Of a DNA stretch of 7,383 nucleotides, positions 1 to 5,300 are shown in pieces. Each line of letters opens with the position of its first letter. Positions within the stretch are counted from its first letter, which is position 1. The translations under genes and the position numbers were made by a program. This DNA is from Oscillatoria sp. Prado101 (GTDB taxonomy: Bacteria; Cyanobacteriota; Cyanobacteriia; Cyanobacteriales; Oscillatoriaceae): assembly GCA_025454445.1 (NCBI GenBank), contig JALOOK010000231.1, positions 1 to 7,383 of the forward strand, given 5' to 3'. The notes below the pieces were generated by a model. The model worked only from the letters and a program-made list of their open reading frames with translations. It did no database searches and was not told where the DNA came from.

Positions 1-611
1 TCGTGCTCAATCACAACAATCGAGTGACTTTCTGCTAGCGAGAGAAGCAAATCGCCGGTTAATGCCGTTTCCTCATCCGTCAAACCGGCAACCGGCTCAT
101 CCACCAGCAGCAAATCCGGTGACTGCGCCACCAACATCCCAATCTCCAACCACTGCTTCTCCCCGTGAGACAGAAACCCAGCTTTAACATCCGCTTTCGT
201 CACTAACCCAATCGTTTCCAACAACTGCACCACAGTTTTACGCTCCGATGCCGGTGTGCGACCCCACAATGTTGATAGCACATTTTTGTTGCGGTTGCAA
301 GACAGCTCCAGATTCTCGCGAACCGTCAGGTTGAGGTAAACGCGAGGGGTTTGGAATTTGCGCCCAATTCCCATGCGGGCGATTTGATGTTCCGAGAAAG
401 AGCGCAAATTCCGCCCCTTAAACATCACCCGCCCTATTGTGGGCTGGACTTTGCCGGTGATCGAATCCAGAAATGTTGTCTTGCCGGCACCATTTGGGCC
501 AATTATCACGCGCAACTCACCGGCATCCATACTGAAGTTCAGCTGGTTCAGGGCTTTAAATCCGTCAAAGCTGACGGTTAAGTTCTGTATGTCTAAGATG
601 TTCGGGCTCAT
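1..611 (-). CDS. urtD: Urea ABC transporter ATP-binding protein UrtD (3' end missing)
   Basis: This is an ATPase subunit of the high-affinity urea uptake system; it hydrolyses ATP on the cytoplasmic face of the UrtB/UrtC permease together with UrtE. I translated 203 codons from the ATG at 611-609. Visible motifs are Walker A GPNGAGKTT (residues 38-46), Q-loop glutamine in RKFQTPR (Q87), the signature LSHGEKQWLEI (148-158), which has the SHG form typical of UrtD rather than LSGG, Walker B LLLVDEP (167-173), and the switch histidine in VVIEH (H203). The gene runs off the window after H203; the family is about 250 residues, so roughly 45 residues are missing. No strong Shine-Dalgarno sequence is seen before this ATG. 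The gene is separated from urtC by 253 bp filled largely with repeats, which is wide for an operon. The identification rests on motif form and on its place after urtABC. Confidence 0.95.
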   Translation of the reverse strand, partial: MSPNILDIQNLTVSFDGFKALNQLNFSMDAGELRVIIGPNGAGKTTFLDSITGKVQPTIGRVMFKGRNLRSFSEHQIARMGIGRKFQTPRVYLNLTVRENLELSCNRNKNVLSTLWGRTPASERKTVVQLLETIGLVTKADVKAGFLSHGEKQWLEIGMLVAQSPDLLLVDEPVAGLTDEETALTGDLLLSLAESHSIVVIEH

Positions 612-628
612 ATTTATCGGGGGTAGTG

Positions 629-698
629 GTAGGGTGCGTTCCGCTTTGAGAGTTCTCGTTTGAAGTGGGGTTTGTTCCGCTTGCGGAACGCACCTTAC
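629..698. repeat. GTGCGTTCCGC inverted repeat in the urtC-urtD gap
   Basis: The left arm at 629-644 (GTAGGGTGCGTTCCGC) pairs with the right arm at 683-698 (GCGGAACGCACCTTAC) at 15 of 16 positions, with a 38-nt loop. A second perfect hairpin, GTTCCGC-TT-GCGGAAC at 674-689, uses part of the right arm, so the two folds exclude each other. It resembles interspersed repeats known from many cyanobacterial genomes. It lies just upstream of urtD and would be in the urtD leader of an operon transcript. Confidence 0.8.
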
Positions 699-714
699 TC
701 CTTTCTGGGGGGAT

Positions 715-810
715 TATAGCGGTTTTCAGTTGGATCAAGTACATGCCAGAAACCCGGTTTCTTTAAGAAACCGGGTTTCTCAGTATCTCACTCAGATGAA
801 AACCGCTATA
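715..810. repeat. 96-bp nested palindromic element, copy 1 (urtC-urtD junction)
   Basis: The outer arms at 715-728 (TATAGCGGTTTTCA) and 797-810 are a perfect 14-bp inverted repeat. Inside, the arms at 748-763 and 765-780 form a perfect 16-bp inverted repeat around a single T at 764, and each inner arm is itself nearly palindromic (AGAAACCCGGTTTCT). The same 96-bp design recurs at 2180-2275. The structure suggests a small non-autonomous mobile element or a REP-like palindrome; no coding capacity is seen. On the minus-strand operon transcript it would fold into a branched hairpin between urtC and urtD. Confidence 0.85.
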
Positions 811-864
811 TTTGAACCGCCGCCGTGAAGGAGCGCCAAGAAGAAAGAGGAGGAGGCGAAGAGG

Positions 865-2139
865 TCAGCTTTCCAGTTCTTCGCGCTCGCGCTGCACTTC
901 TGGGTTGTCTTCTAAGCTGGGGTAGGTTGCGACTTTCCGGCGCAATCCCAATCGGGAGCGCAGCGGCTCGATTCCTTGGGTGCGCAGCCAGCCGACTAAA
1001 CCGTTGGGAAGTGCCATGACGACAATTAGAAACAGCGCCCCTTGGAAAAATAGCCAGACTTCGGGTAATTTTTCGCTGAGAAGGCTTTTGGCGTAATTTA
1101 CCGCCAGCGCCCCTAAGATGGCTCCCACCAAGCTGGCTCGCCCTCCGACTGCTACCCAAATTACCATTTCAATGGAGAAGGCAATATCCATTGCTTTGGG
1201 GGAGATGATGCCGGTTTGCAGGGTGAACATGGCACCGGCAATGCCGGCAAGCCCAGCGGAAATGGCAAAGACCACAACTTTATAGCCGGTGGGATCGTAA
1301 CCGGAAAAGCGCACCCGACTCTCATCATCGCGAATTGCTATTAGCAAGCGCCCGAAACGCCCGCTCGTCAGCCACCGGCACAGCGCGTATGCGCCCGCAA
1401 GCAGCACCACTGTAACGCTATAGAAGATAAATTGTGTCTGAGTTTCGCTCACCGGCACCCCAAAAAGTGTCTTGAAATCTGTCAGCCCGTTGGTGCCGTT
1501 AATCAGTTTTTGCTGTCCGTTGAACAGGTTGAAGAACACAATTGTCGCCGCTTGTGTTAGAATAGAAAAATACACCCCCCGGATGCGGTTGCGGAACACC
1601 AGATAGCCCAGGAAAGCTGCCACCAAAGACGGAATTAGGATAATGGCTGCGGCGGTGAAACCGAAGGAATAGAACGGTTGCCAAAACCAGGGGAGTTCCG
1701 TCACCCCGTAAAGGCTCATAAATTCAGGCAGCTGGGTGCTAGCATCGGGGGGGATTTGCAGCTTCAGGTGCATGGCTATCGCGTAACCGCCCAAGGCAAA
1801 TAATACCCCGTGCCCGAGGCTGAGCATGCCGGTGTAGCCCCAGATCAAATCAATGCCCAGGGCTGCAATAGCCAGCGCCAAAAACCGCCCCAGCAAGTTG
1901 AGGCGAAACTCGGAAAGCGCCGCCGGCACTGCCAATATCAACAGCAGCGCAATCCCCGCGACAGCCACCGCTTCAATCCATAGCCGTTTGTAGTTGGGCT
2001 TTAGCCCCCGTTTGTAGTTGGGCTTTAGCCCCTCCGTTTGCCGATCTCCGGCGCTCCCGCTCTGCCTTTCTCCCTGTCTTCTGTAAGGAAAGTGGTAGAT
2101 TTTCCGACTTTCCCGGTTTTCTTTTTCCCCTTCTGGCAT
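865..2139 (-). CDS. urtC: Urea ABC transporter permease UrtC with repeat-derived N-terminal extension
   Basis: This is one of the two inner-membrane channel subunits of the urea transporter, in the branched-chain amino acid (LIV-M) permease family. The 424-residue product has the family hallmark ALGIDLIWGYTGMLSLGHG (about residues 92-110) and multiple hydrophobic segments from about residue 54 on, with a charged C-terminal tail. The ATG at 2139-2137 has an excellent AAGGAG ribosome-binding site nine bases upstream, so I keep this start although family members are usually shorter by some 40 residues. Residues 1-52 are hydrophilic and include the exact tandem peptide GLKPNYKR at 37-44 and 45-52, encoded by a 24-bp duplication. 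No ATG, GTG or TTG codon occurs in frame between residue 1 and V58, which is already in the first membrane segment. The gene sits between urtB and urtD with a palindromic element on each side. Confidence 0.95.
   Translation of the reverse strand: MPEGEKENRESRKIYHFPYRRQGERQSGSAGDRQTEGLKPNYKRGLKPNYKRLWIEAVAVAGIALLLILAVPAALSEFRLNLLGRFLALAIAALGIDLIWGYTGMLSLGHGVLFALGGYAIAMHLKLQIPPDASTQLPEFMSLYGVTELPWFWQPFYSFGFTAAAIILIPSLVAAFLGYLVFRNRIRGVYFSILTQAATIVFFNLFNGQQKLINGTNGLTDFKTLFGVPVSETQTQFIFYSVTVVLLAGAYALCRWLTSGRFGRLLIAIRDDESRVRFSGYDPTGYKVVVFAISAGLAGIAGAMFTLQTGIISPKAMDIAFSIEMVIWVAVGGRASLVGAILGALAVNYAKSLLSEKLPEVWLFFQGALFLIVVMALPNGLVGWLRTQGIEPLRSRLGLRRKVATYPSLEDNPEVQREREELES
1985..2032. repeat. 24-bp tandem duplication inside urtC
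   Basis: Positions 1985-2008 and 2009-2032 are identical 24-mers starting CGTTTGTAGTTGGGC. Each contains the short inverted repeat GGGCT-TT-AGCCC. The unit is eight codons long, so frame is kept and the UrtC N-terminus reads GLKPNYKR twice. The unit resembles a non-coding repeat found between genes in cyanobacteria (recalled, not searched). Confidence 0.9.
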
Positions 2140-2148
2140 GCTCTCAAA

Positions 2149-2154
2149 CTCCTT
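2149..2154 (-). promoter_or_regulatory. Ribosome-binding site of urtC
   Basis: On the minus strand AAGGAG lies nine bases before the ATG at 2139. It decides the start in favour of the long N-terminus that contains the tandem peptide. Confidence 0.8.
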
Positions 2155-2179
2155 TTTTCCCTGTTATACCAAGTTGAGA

Positions 2180-2275
2180 TATTGCGGTTCTCAGTTTGAT
2201 GTGCTATGGTCCAGAAACCCGGTTTCTTAAAGAAACCGGGTTTCTCAGTACCTCACTAATCTGAGAACCGCTATA
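2180..2275. repeat. 96-bp nested palindromic element, copy 2 (urtB-urtC junction)
   Basis: This has the same length, orientation and layout as the element at 715-810. Outer arms GCGGTTCTCAG (2184-2194) and CTGAGAACCGC (2261-2271) pair perfectly, with one further mismatch at 2183/2272 and then three more pairs. Inner arms at 2213-2228 and 2230-2245 form a perfect 16-bp inverted repeat around a single A at 2229. Relative to copy 1 one outer-stem T:A pair has become C:G, with both strands changed. Sequence between stems has diverged more on the left than on the right. Confidence 0.85.
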
Positions 2276-2314
2276 GATATAGCAGCAGGCACGCACAGGA
2301 ATGCACATTCTGGC

Positions 2315-2355
2315 CTCCCCTGCTCCCCTGCTCCCCTGGGTTTCAGCCCCCCCCC
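2315..2355. repeat. CTCCCCTG triplicate and C9 run after urtB
   Basis: Three tandem copies of the octamer CTCCCCTG occupy 2315-2338, followed by a run of nine C at 2347-2355 that directly abuts the urtB stop codon. On the coding strand the stop TGA is followed by nine G. Short GGGGAGCA-type repeats are common in cyanobacterial intergenic DNA. It is probably length-variable; no function is evident. Confidence 0.75.
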
Positions 2356-3513
2356 TCAAGCATCCACCGTCCGCCCCTTCTGCGGGAAAATCCCTGCCGG
2401 TCGCACCTGCAGAAAAGCAATAATCAGCGCAAACACCATCACCTTCGCCATACTCGCCGTTGCAAAAAACGTAAAGAAATCAGCCAAAGGCTTGACATTT
2501 GACAGCATCAGTGCTAACGTTCCCGAACCTATCAGATAGTTAGCCGTGCCAATCGCCAGCGCCGCCACAATCGTTCCCACCAGTTTACCAACACCGCCGG
2601 TGACTACCACCATAAAAGCGTCCACAACATAATTCTGACCCGTATTTGGCCCCACCGAACCCAGTAAACTGATCGCACAGCCGGCAACCCCAGCCAGCCC
2701 AGAACCCAAAGAAAAAGTCAGGGCGTCCACTGTTTGAGTGGGAATCCCCAAACACGAACTCATATTGCGGTTTTGCGTCACCGCCCTGATCCGCAACCCC
2801 CAGACAGAACGCTGCAAAAACAGGTAAATGCCGGCAACACAAACAACCGTCAGCCCGATAATAAACAGCCGCGTATAGGGCATCTGAAAATTCCCCACCG
2901 GCAGCCCCCCTCGCAGCCAGCTCGGTGCCGTCACATCCACATTTTGCGCACCAAACCAAGGCTTCGTCACTGCCAATTGATACGTCTGCCCCAAAAACGC
3001 GCCCGCCGCACCGGCAACCCCCAGCGACAGAGGCAACATCACCGCCACCACCCCCCCGCGAATTCGCTCAAAATCCGCTCGCCGCGACAGCACCCACAAA
3101 GCCCCAAAAAACAGCCCGCAAAACAGCCCAATTCCAATCGCCATCACCCAGCTTACACTGCGCACAAACTGCTGCAAAATCAAACTCACACCCCAAGTCG
3201 CCAGCAGCGTTTCCAGCGGACGCCCGTAGAGAAAGCGAACCGCAACCCGCTCCAAAATTAACCCCGCCAAAGCCGCCACTGCGAACGCACACACAAGGGC
3301 AAAGAAAATATAACCCTCAACCCAAGGCGCTCCCAACATTTTAAAGCCATTTTGCACCACAAAAGTCGTATAGGCTCCCAGCATCATCAGCTCGCCGTGA
3401 GCCATATTAATCACGCCCATCAGCCCGAATATGATAGCCAAACCCAGCGCCGCTATCAGCAGCACCGAGCCAATACTAATTCCATTAAACAGACCGTCTA
3501 ATAATTGCAGCAC
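2356..3513 (-). CDS. urtB: Urea ABC transporter permease UrtB
   Basis: This is the partner inner-membrane permease of UrtC in the urea transporter, again a LIV-M type channel subunit. The 385-residue protein opens with a strongly family-like stretch containing LFNGISIGSVLLIAALGLAI (residues 8-27) and GVINMAHGELMMLGAYTTF (33-51). A middle region with RRADFERIRGG (about 143-153) interrupts the hydrophobic segments and marks a cytoplasmic or periplasmic loop. The C-terminus ends VRPAGIFPQKGRTVDA, as expected for a complete family member. The start is a GTG at 3513-3511, supported by a GGAGGAG ribosome-binding site immediately upstream and by the fit of the N-terminus to the family. It is separated from urtA by 135 bp containing a long inverted repeat and from urtC by 216 bp containing a 96-bp palindromic element. 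Confidence 0.96.
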   Translation of the reverse strand: MLQLLDGLFNGISIGSVLLIAALGLAIIFGLMGVINMAHGELMMLGAYTTFVVQNGFKMLGAPWVEGYIFFALVCAFAVAALAGLILERVAVRFLYGRPLETLLATWGVSLILQQFVRSVSWVMAIGIGLFCGLFFGALWVLSRRADFERIRGGVVAVMLPLSLGVAGAAGAFLGQTYQLAVTKPWFGAQNVDVTAPSWLRGGLPVGNFQMPYTRLFIIGLTVVCVAGIYLFLQRSVWGLRIRAVTQNRNMSSCLGIPTQTVDALTFSLGSGLAGVAGCAISLLGSVGPNTGQNYVVDAFMVVVTGGVGKLVGTIVAALAIGTANYLIGSGTLALMLSNVKPLADFFTFFATASMAKVMVFALIIAFLQVRPAGIFPQKGRTVDA

Positions 3514-3516
3514 CCG

Positions 3517-3523
3517 CTCCTCC
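3517..3523 (-). promoter_or_regulatory. Ribosome-binding site of urtB
   Basis: On the minus strand GGAGGAG precedes the GTG start, with five bases between the GGAGG core and the GTG. It supports use of the GTG codon as the true start. Confidence 0.75.
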
Positions 3524-3542
3524 GTGCGATTTTATTTTTAAT

Positions 3543-3617
3543 AACCGCAGATGAACGCGGATAAACGCAGATAATTTATGTAAAGCTATCTGCGTTTATC
3601 TGCGTGTATCTGCGGTT
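3543..3617. repeat. Long inverted repeat in the urtA-urtB junction
   Basis: A 31-nt left arm (3543-3573) pairs with a 31-nt right arm (3587-3617) at 28 positions, leaving a 13-nt loop. The arms consist of imperfect tandem copies of a GCAGATAAACGC-like unit, about ten bases each, a repeat style widespread in bacteria and frequent in cyanobacteria. Transcribed as RNA from the minus strand it would form a very stable hairpin about 30 nt after the urtA stop codon. It could protect the urtA 3' end or attenuate read-through into urtBCD. It lacks an obvious trailing U tract, so I do not call it an intrinsic terminator. Confidence 0.85.
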
Positions 3618-3648
3618 GATAAATCCCAAACCCTTTCGTCCTCGATTT

Positions 3649-4977
3649 TTAGCTCGCCTTAAACTTACCCCCCTTAGCCGGATCTGACCAGTCGCAGGAA
3701 AAACCTTTCGTTTCTTTAACGAACTGATTCCAGGGCACCGGCTCAACTGCCTTGGGCGTAGAGTAAACAATCTCAAACAGTCCGTCATCCCGGACTTGTC
3801 CGAGCCGCACAAACTTGGCCAGGTGATGGTTACTTGCCAATTTTACCAGACCCCCCGGCGCTTCAAACGTCTGGCCCAGTGCAGCTGCTCTCACCTTCTC
3901 CAAGTCGTCAGGTGTCCCAGCTTTTTCCACCGCCTGCTTCCACAAATAAACCATAATATAAGCCGCTTCCATCGGGTCATTCGTCACCCGGTCCTTACCA
4001 TATTTCGCCTTAAAAGCTTCCACGAATTTCTTGTTTGTCGGTGTGTCCACGGTCATAAAATAGTTCCAGGCAGCATAGTGGCCTTTAAGCGACTCAGTGC
4101 CGATGGCTTTGACTTCTTCTTCCGCAATGCTCACCGACATCGAGGGATACTTATCTGGCCCCAAACCGGCCCCCTGCATCTGTTTGAAGAACGCCACATT
4201 GCTGTCCCCGTTGAGGGTGTTAAAAATCACCCCTCCCTCTGGCAGTGCCGCCTTTATTTTAGCAATCAGCGGCGTCACTTCTTGGCTGCCCAGGGGCAGG
4301 TAGTCTTCGCCCACCACTTCACCGCCCTTGGCTTCCAGTTGCGCCTTGATGATCGTGTTCGCCGTGCGCGGGAAAACGTAGTCCGAGCCAACCAGGAAGA
4401 ACTTTTTGCCCTTATTTTCCAGAAGCCAGTCAACTGCCGGCTCGATTTGCTGGTTGGGAGCAGCGCCGGTGTAGAAAACATTCTTAGAACACTCTTGCCC
4501 TTCGTACTGCACAGGATACCACAGCATGTGTTTTTTTTGCTCGAAAACCGGCAGCACCGCTTTGCGGCTAGCAGAAGTCCAGCACCCGAAAACAGTCACA
4601 ACTTTATCCTGGTCAATCAGCTTTTTCGCTTTCTCCGCAAAAGTGGGCCAGTCAGACGCGCCATCTTCCTGAATCGGTTCGATTTTCTTGCCCAGCACCC
4701 CACCGGCACTGTTGATTTCCTCAATCGCCAGCATCTCCGCGTCCACGACGCTCTTTTCACTAATGGCCATCGTGCCGCTCAGGGAGTGCAGTATTCCCAC
4801 TTTTATCGTATTTCCGCTGCCGGTGCCCGCTCCCGTCGCGGATGGAGAAGATGCCGAAGTTGCCTTACTCTCTGTCTGTGCCGGCGGGTTTTGACCGCAA
4901 GCTTTCAGCAGAATGCTGGTTCCCAGGGTTGCAGAACCATATAATAGGAATTTACGCCGGCAAAACCGCCTTGCCAT
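3649..4977 (-). CDS. urtA: Urea ABC transporter substrate-binding lipoprotein UrtA
   Basis: This is the periplasmic receptor that captures urea and delivers it to UrtB/UrtC. The 442-residue protein has an N-terminal export signal with an arginine pair, CRRKFLLYGSATLGTSILL (residues 6-24), followed by LLKAC with Cys27 as the likely lipid-anchored residue; this combines a Tat-like motif with a lipobox. A low-complexity Ser/Thr/Pro/Ala linker spans about 28-55. The type I periplasmic binding fold (Peripla_BP_5-like) starts at NTIKVGILHSLSGTMAISEK (56-75). Other strongly UrtA-like stretches are GCWTSASRKAVLPVFE, MLWYPVQYEGQE and HYAAWNYF. Length is normal for the family. It is the first gene of the operon, preceded by a candidate NtcA-type promoter. 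No strong Shine-Dalgarno sequence is seen; GGGGTAAG lies a little far upstream of the ATG. Confidence 0.97.
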   Translation of the reverse strand: MARRFCRRKFLLYGSATLGTSILLKACGQNPPAQTESKATSASSPSATGAGTGSGNTIKVGILHSLSGTMAISEKSVVDAEMLAIEEINSAGGVLGKKIEPIQEDGASDWPTFAEKAKKLIDQDKVVTVFGCWTSASRKAVLPVFEQKKHMLWYPVQYEGQECSKNVFYTGAAPNQQIEPAVDWLLENKGKKFFLVGSDYVFPRTANTIIKAQLEAKGGEVVGEDYLPLGSQEVTPLIAKIKAALPEGGVIFNTLNGDSNVAFFKQMQGAGLGPDKYPSMSVSIAEEEVKAIGTESLKGHYAAWNYFMTVDTPTNKKFVEAFKAKYGKDRVTNDPMEAAYIMVYLWKQAVEKAGTPDDLEKVRAAALGQTFEAPGGLVKLASNHHLAKFVRLGQVRDDGLFEIVYSTPKAVEPVPWNQFVKETKGFSCDWSDPAKGGKFKAS

Positions 4978-5025
4978 AGTGTGACTTACCCCGATTGTGT
5001 TTGCAGAGATTGAATGTACCGAGTG

Positions 5026-5068
5026 ATATTAGGGCTATGCGGTGCCAAGAAATTGTTATATTCGATAC
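5026..5068 (-). promoter_or_regulatory. Candidate NtcA-activated promoter of urtA
   Basis: Read on the minus strand, GTA-TCGAATAT-AAC (5068 down to 5055) matches the NtcA site GTA-N8-TAC except for one base and keeps the outer TGT-N10-ACA signature. It is followed 23 nt later by TAATAT (5031-5026), fitting the TAN3T -10 box. This spacing is that of class II NtcA-activated promoters, with the activator replacing the -35 element. The predicted start point is near 5019, giving a leader of about 40 nt. NtcA control of urtA is established in other cyanobacteria. Confidence 0.75.
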
Positions 5069-5138
5069 AAAAATTTCACCGGCAGCCCGCCGATTGGAGA
5101 AACTTAATCTAATCTTAACAATTGGCGTCCCGTCGGCA

Positions 5139-5176
5139 CAGTGCTGCGCCACAGCCGTCTGCCAGTGCAGCGCCAC
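5139..5176. repeat. 14-bp direct repeat in the divergent promoter region
   Basis: CAGTGCTGCGCCAC at 5139-5152 recurs as CAGTGCAGCGCCAC at 5163-5176, 13 of 14 bases identical and offset by 24 bp. Spacing of about two helical turns would place both copies on roughly one face of the DNA. It may be a protein-binding pair or a simple duplication; no known operator is recognised. Confidence 0.5.
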
Positions 5177-5223
5177 CGGCCTTTCACCGGGGCGGCGCGA
5201 CCCTGCCGCACAGGGGCAATAAT

Positions 5224-5265
5224 GTAGTGCAGATAACATATTGCCAGAAGCACCTCTGCTAATTT
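5224..5265 (+). promoter_or_regulatory. Candidate NtcA-activated promoter of the porin gene
   Basis: GTA-GTGCAGAT-AAC at 5224-5237 fits the NtcA consensus GTA-N8-TAC with one mismatch and has the outer TGT-N10-ACA signature. It is followed after 22 nt by TAATTT (5260-5265), matching TAN3T. The predicted start near 5272 gives a leader of about 30 nt. The variant half-site AAC, facing the -10 box, is the same as in the urtA promoter. No better sigma-70 -35/-10 pair was found in the region. Confidence 0.6.
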
Positions 5266-5300
5266 TTGGCCTATTCAACTGCGTATAGGTGTGAGAGAGA

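Larger units (their letters stand above)
4978..5300. other. Divergent intergenic region between urtA and the porin gene
   Basis: This 323-bp stretch contains no convincing gene; the open frames that cross it are continuations of antisense shadows. It holds two oppositely directed candidate NtcA-type promoters (5026-5068 for urtA, 5224-5265 for the porin gene) about 155 bp apart. Between them are a GC-rich stretch with a 14-bp direct repeat (5139-5152 and 5163-5176) and a pair of CTTAA octamers at 5103-5121. Confidence 0.8.

Noticed and set aside
715..810. Complete insertion sequence
   Set aside because: The element is only 96 bp and cannot encode a transposase; no clear target-site duplication was identified.
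806..1159. 117-residue minus-strand frame overlapping the end of urtC
   Set aside because: It overlaps urtC in another frame, is rich in Arg, Ser and Ala without a domain, and has no ribosome-binding site.
3543..3617. Intrinsic terminator after urtA
   Set aside because: The hairpin is long and stable, but no U tract follows it in the direction of urt transcription, and the arms belong to a dispersed repeat family.
3796..4944. 382-residue open frame on the plus strand opposite urtA
   Set aside because: It lies entirely within urtA on the other strand. The product is rich in His, Arg and Phe with no recognisable domain, as expected for an antisense shadow of a GC-biased gene. No promoter or ribosome-binding site was seen.
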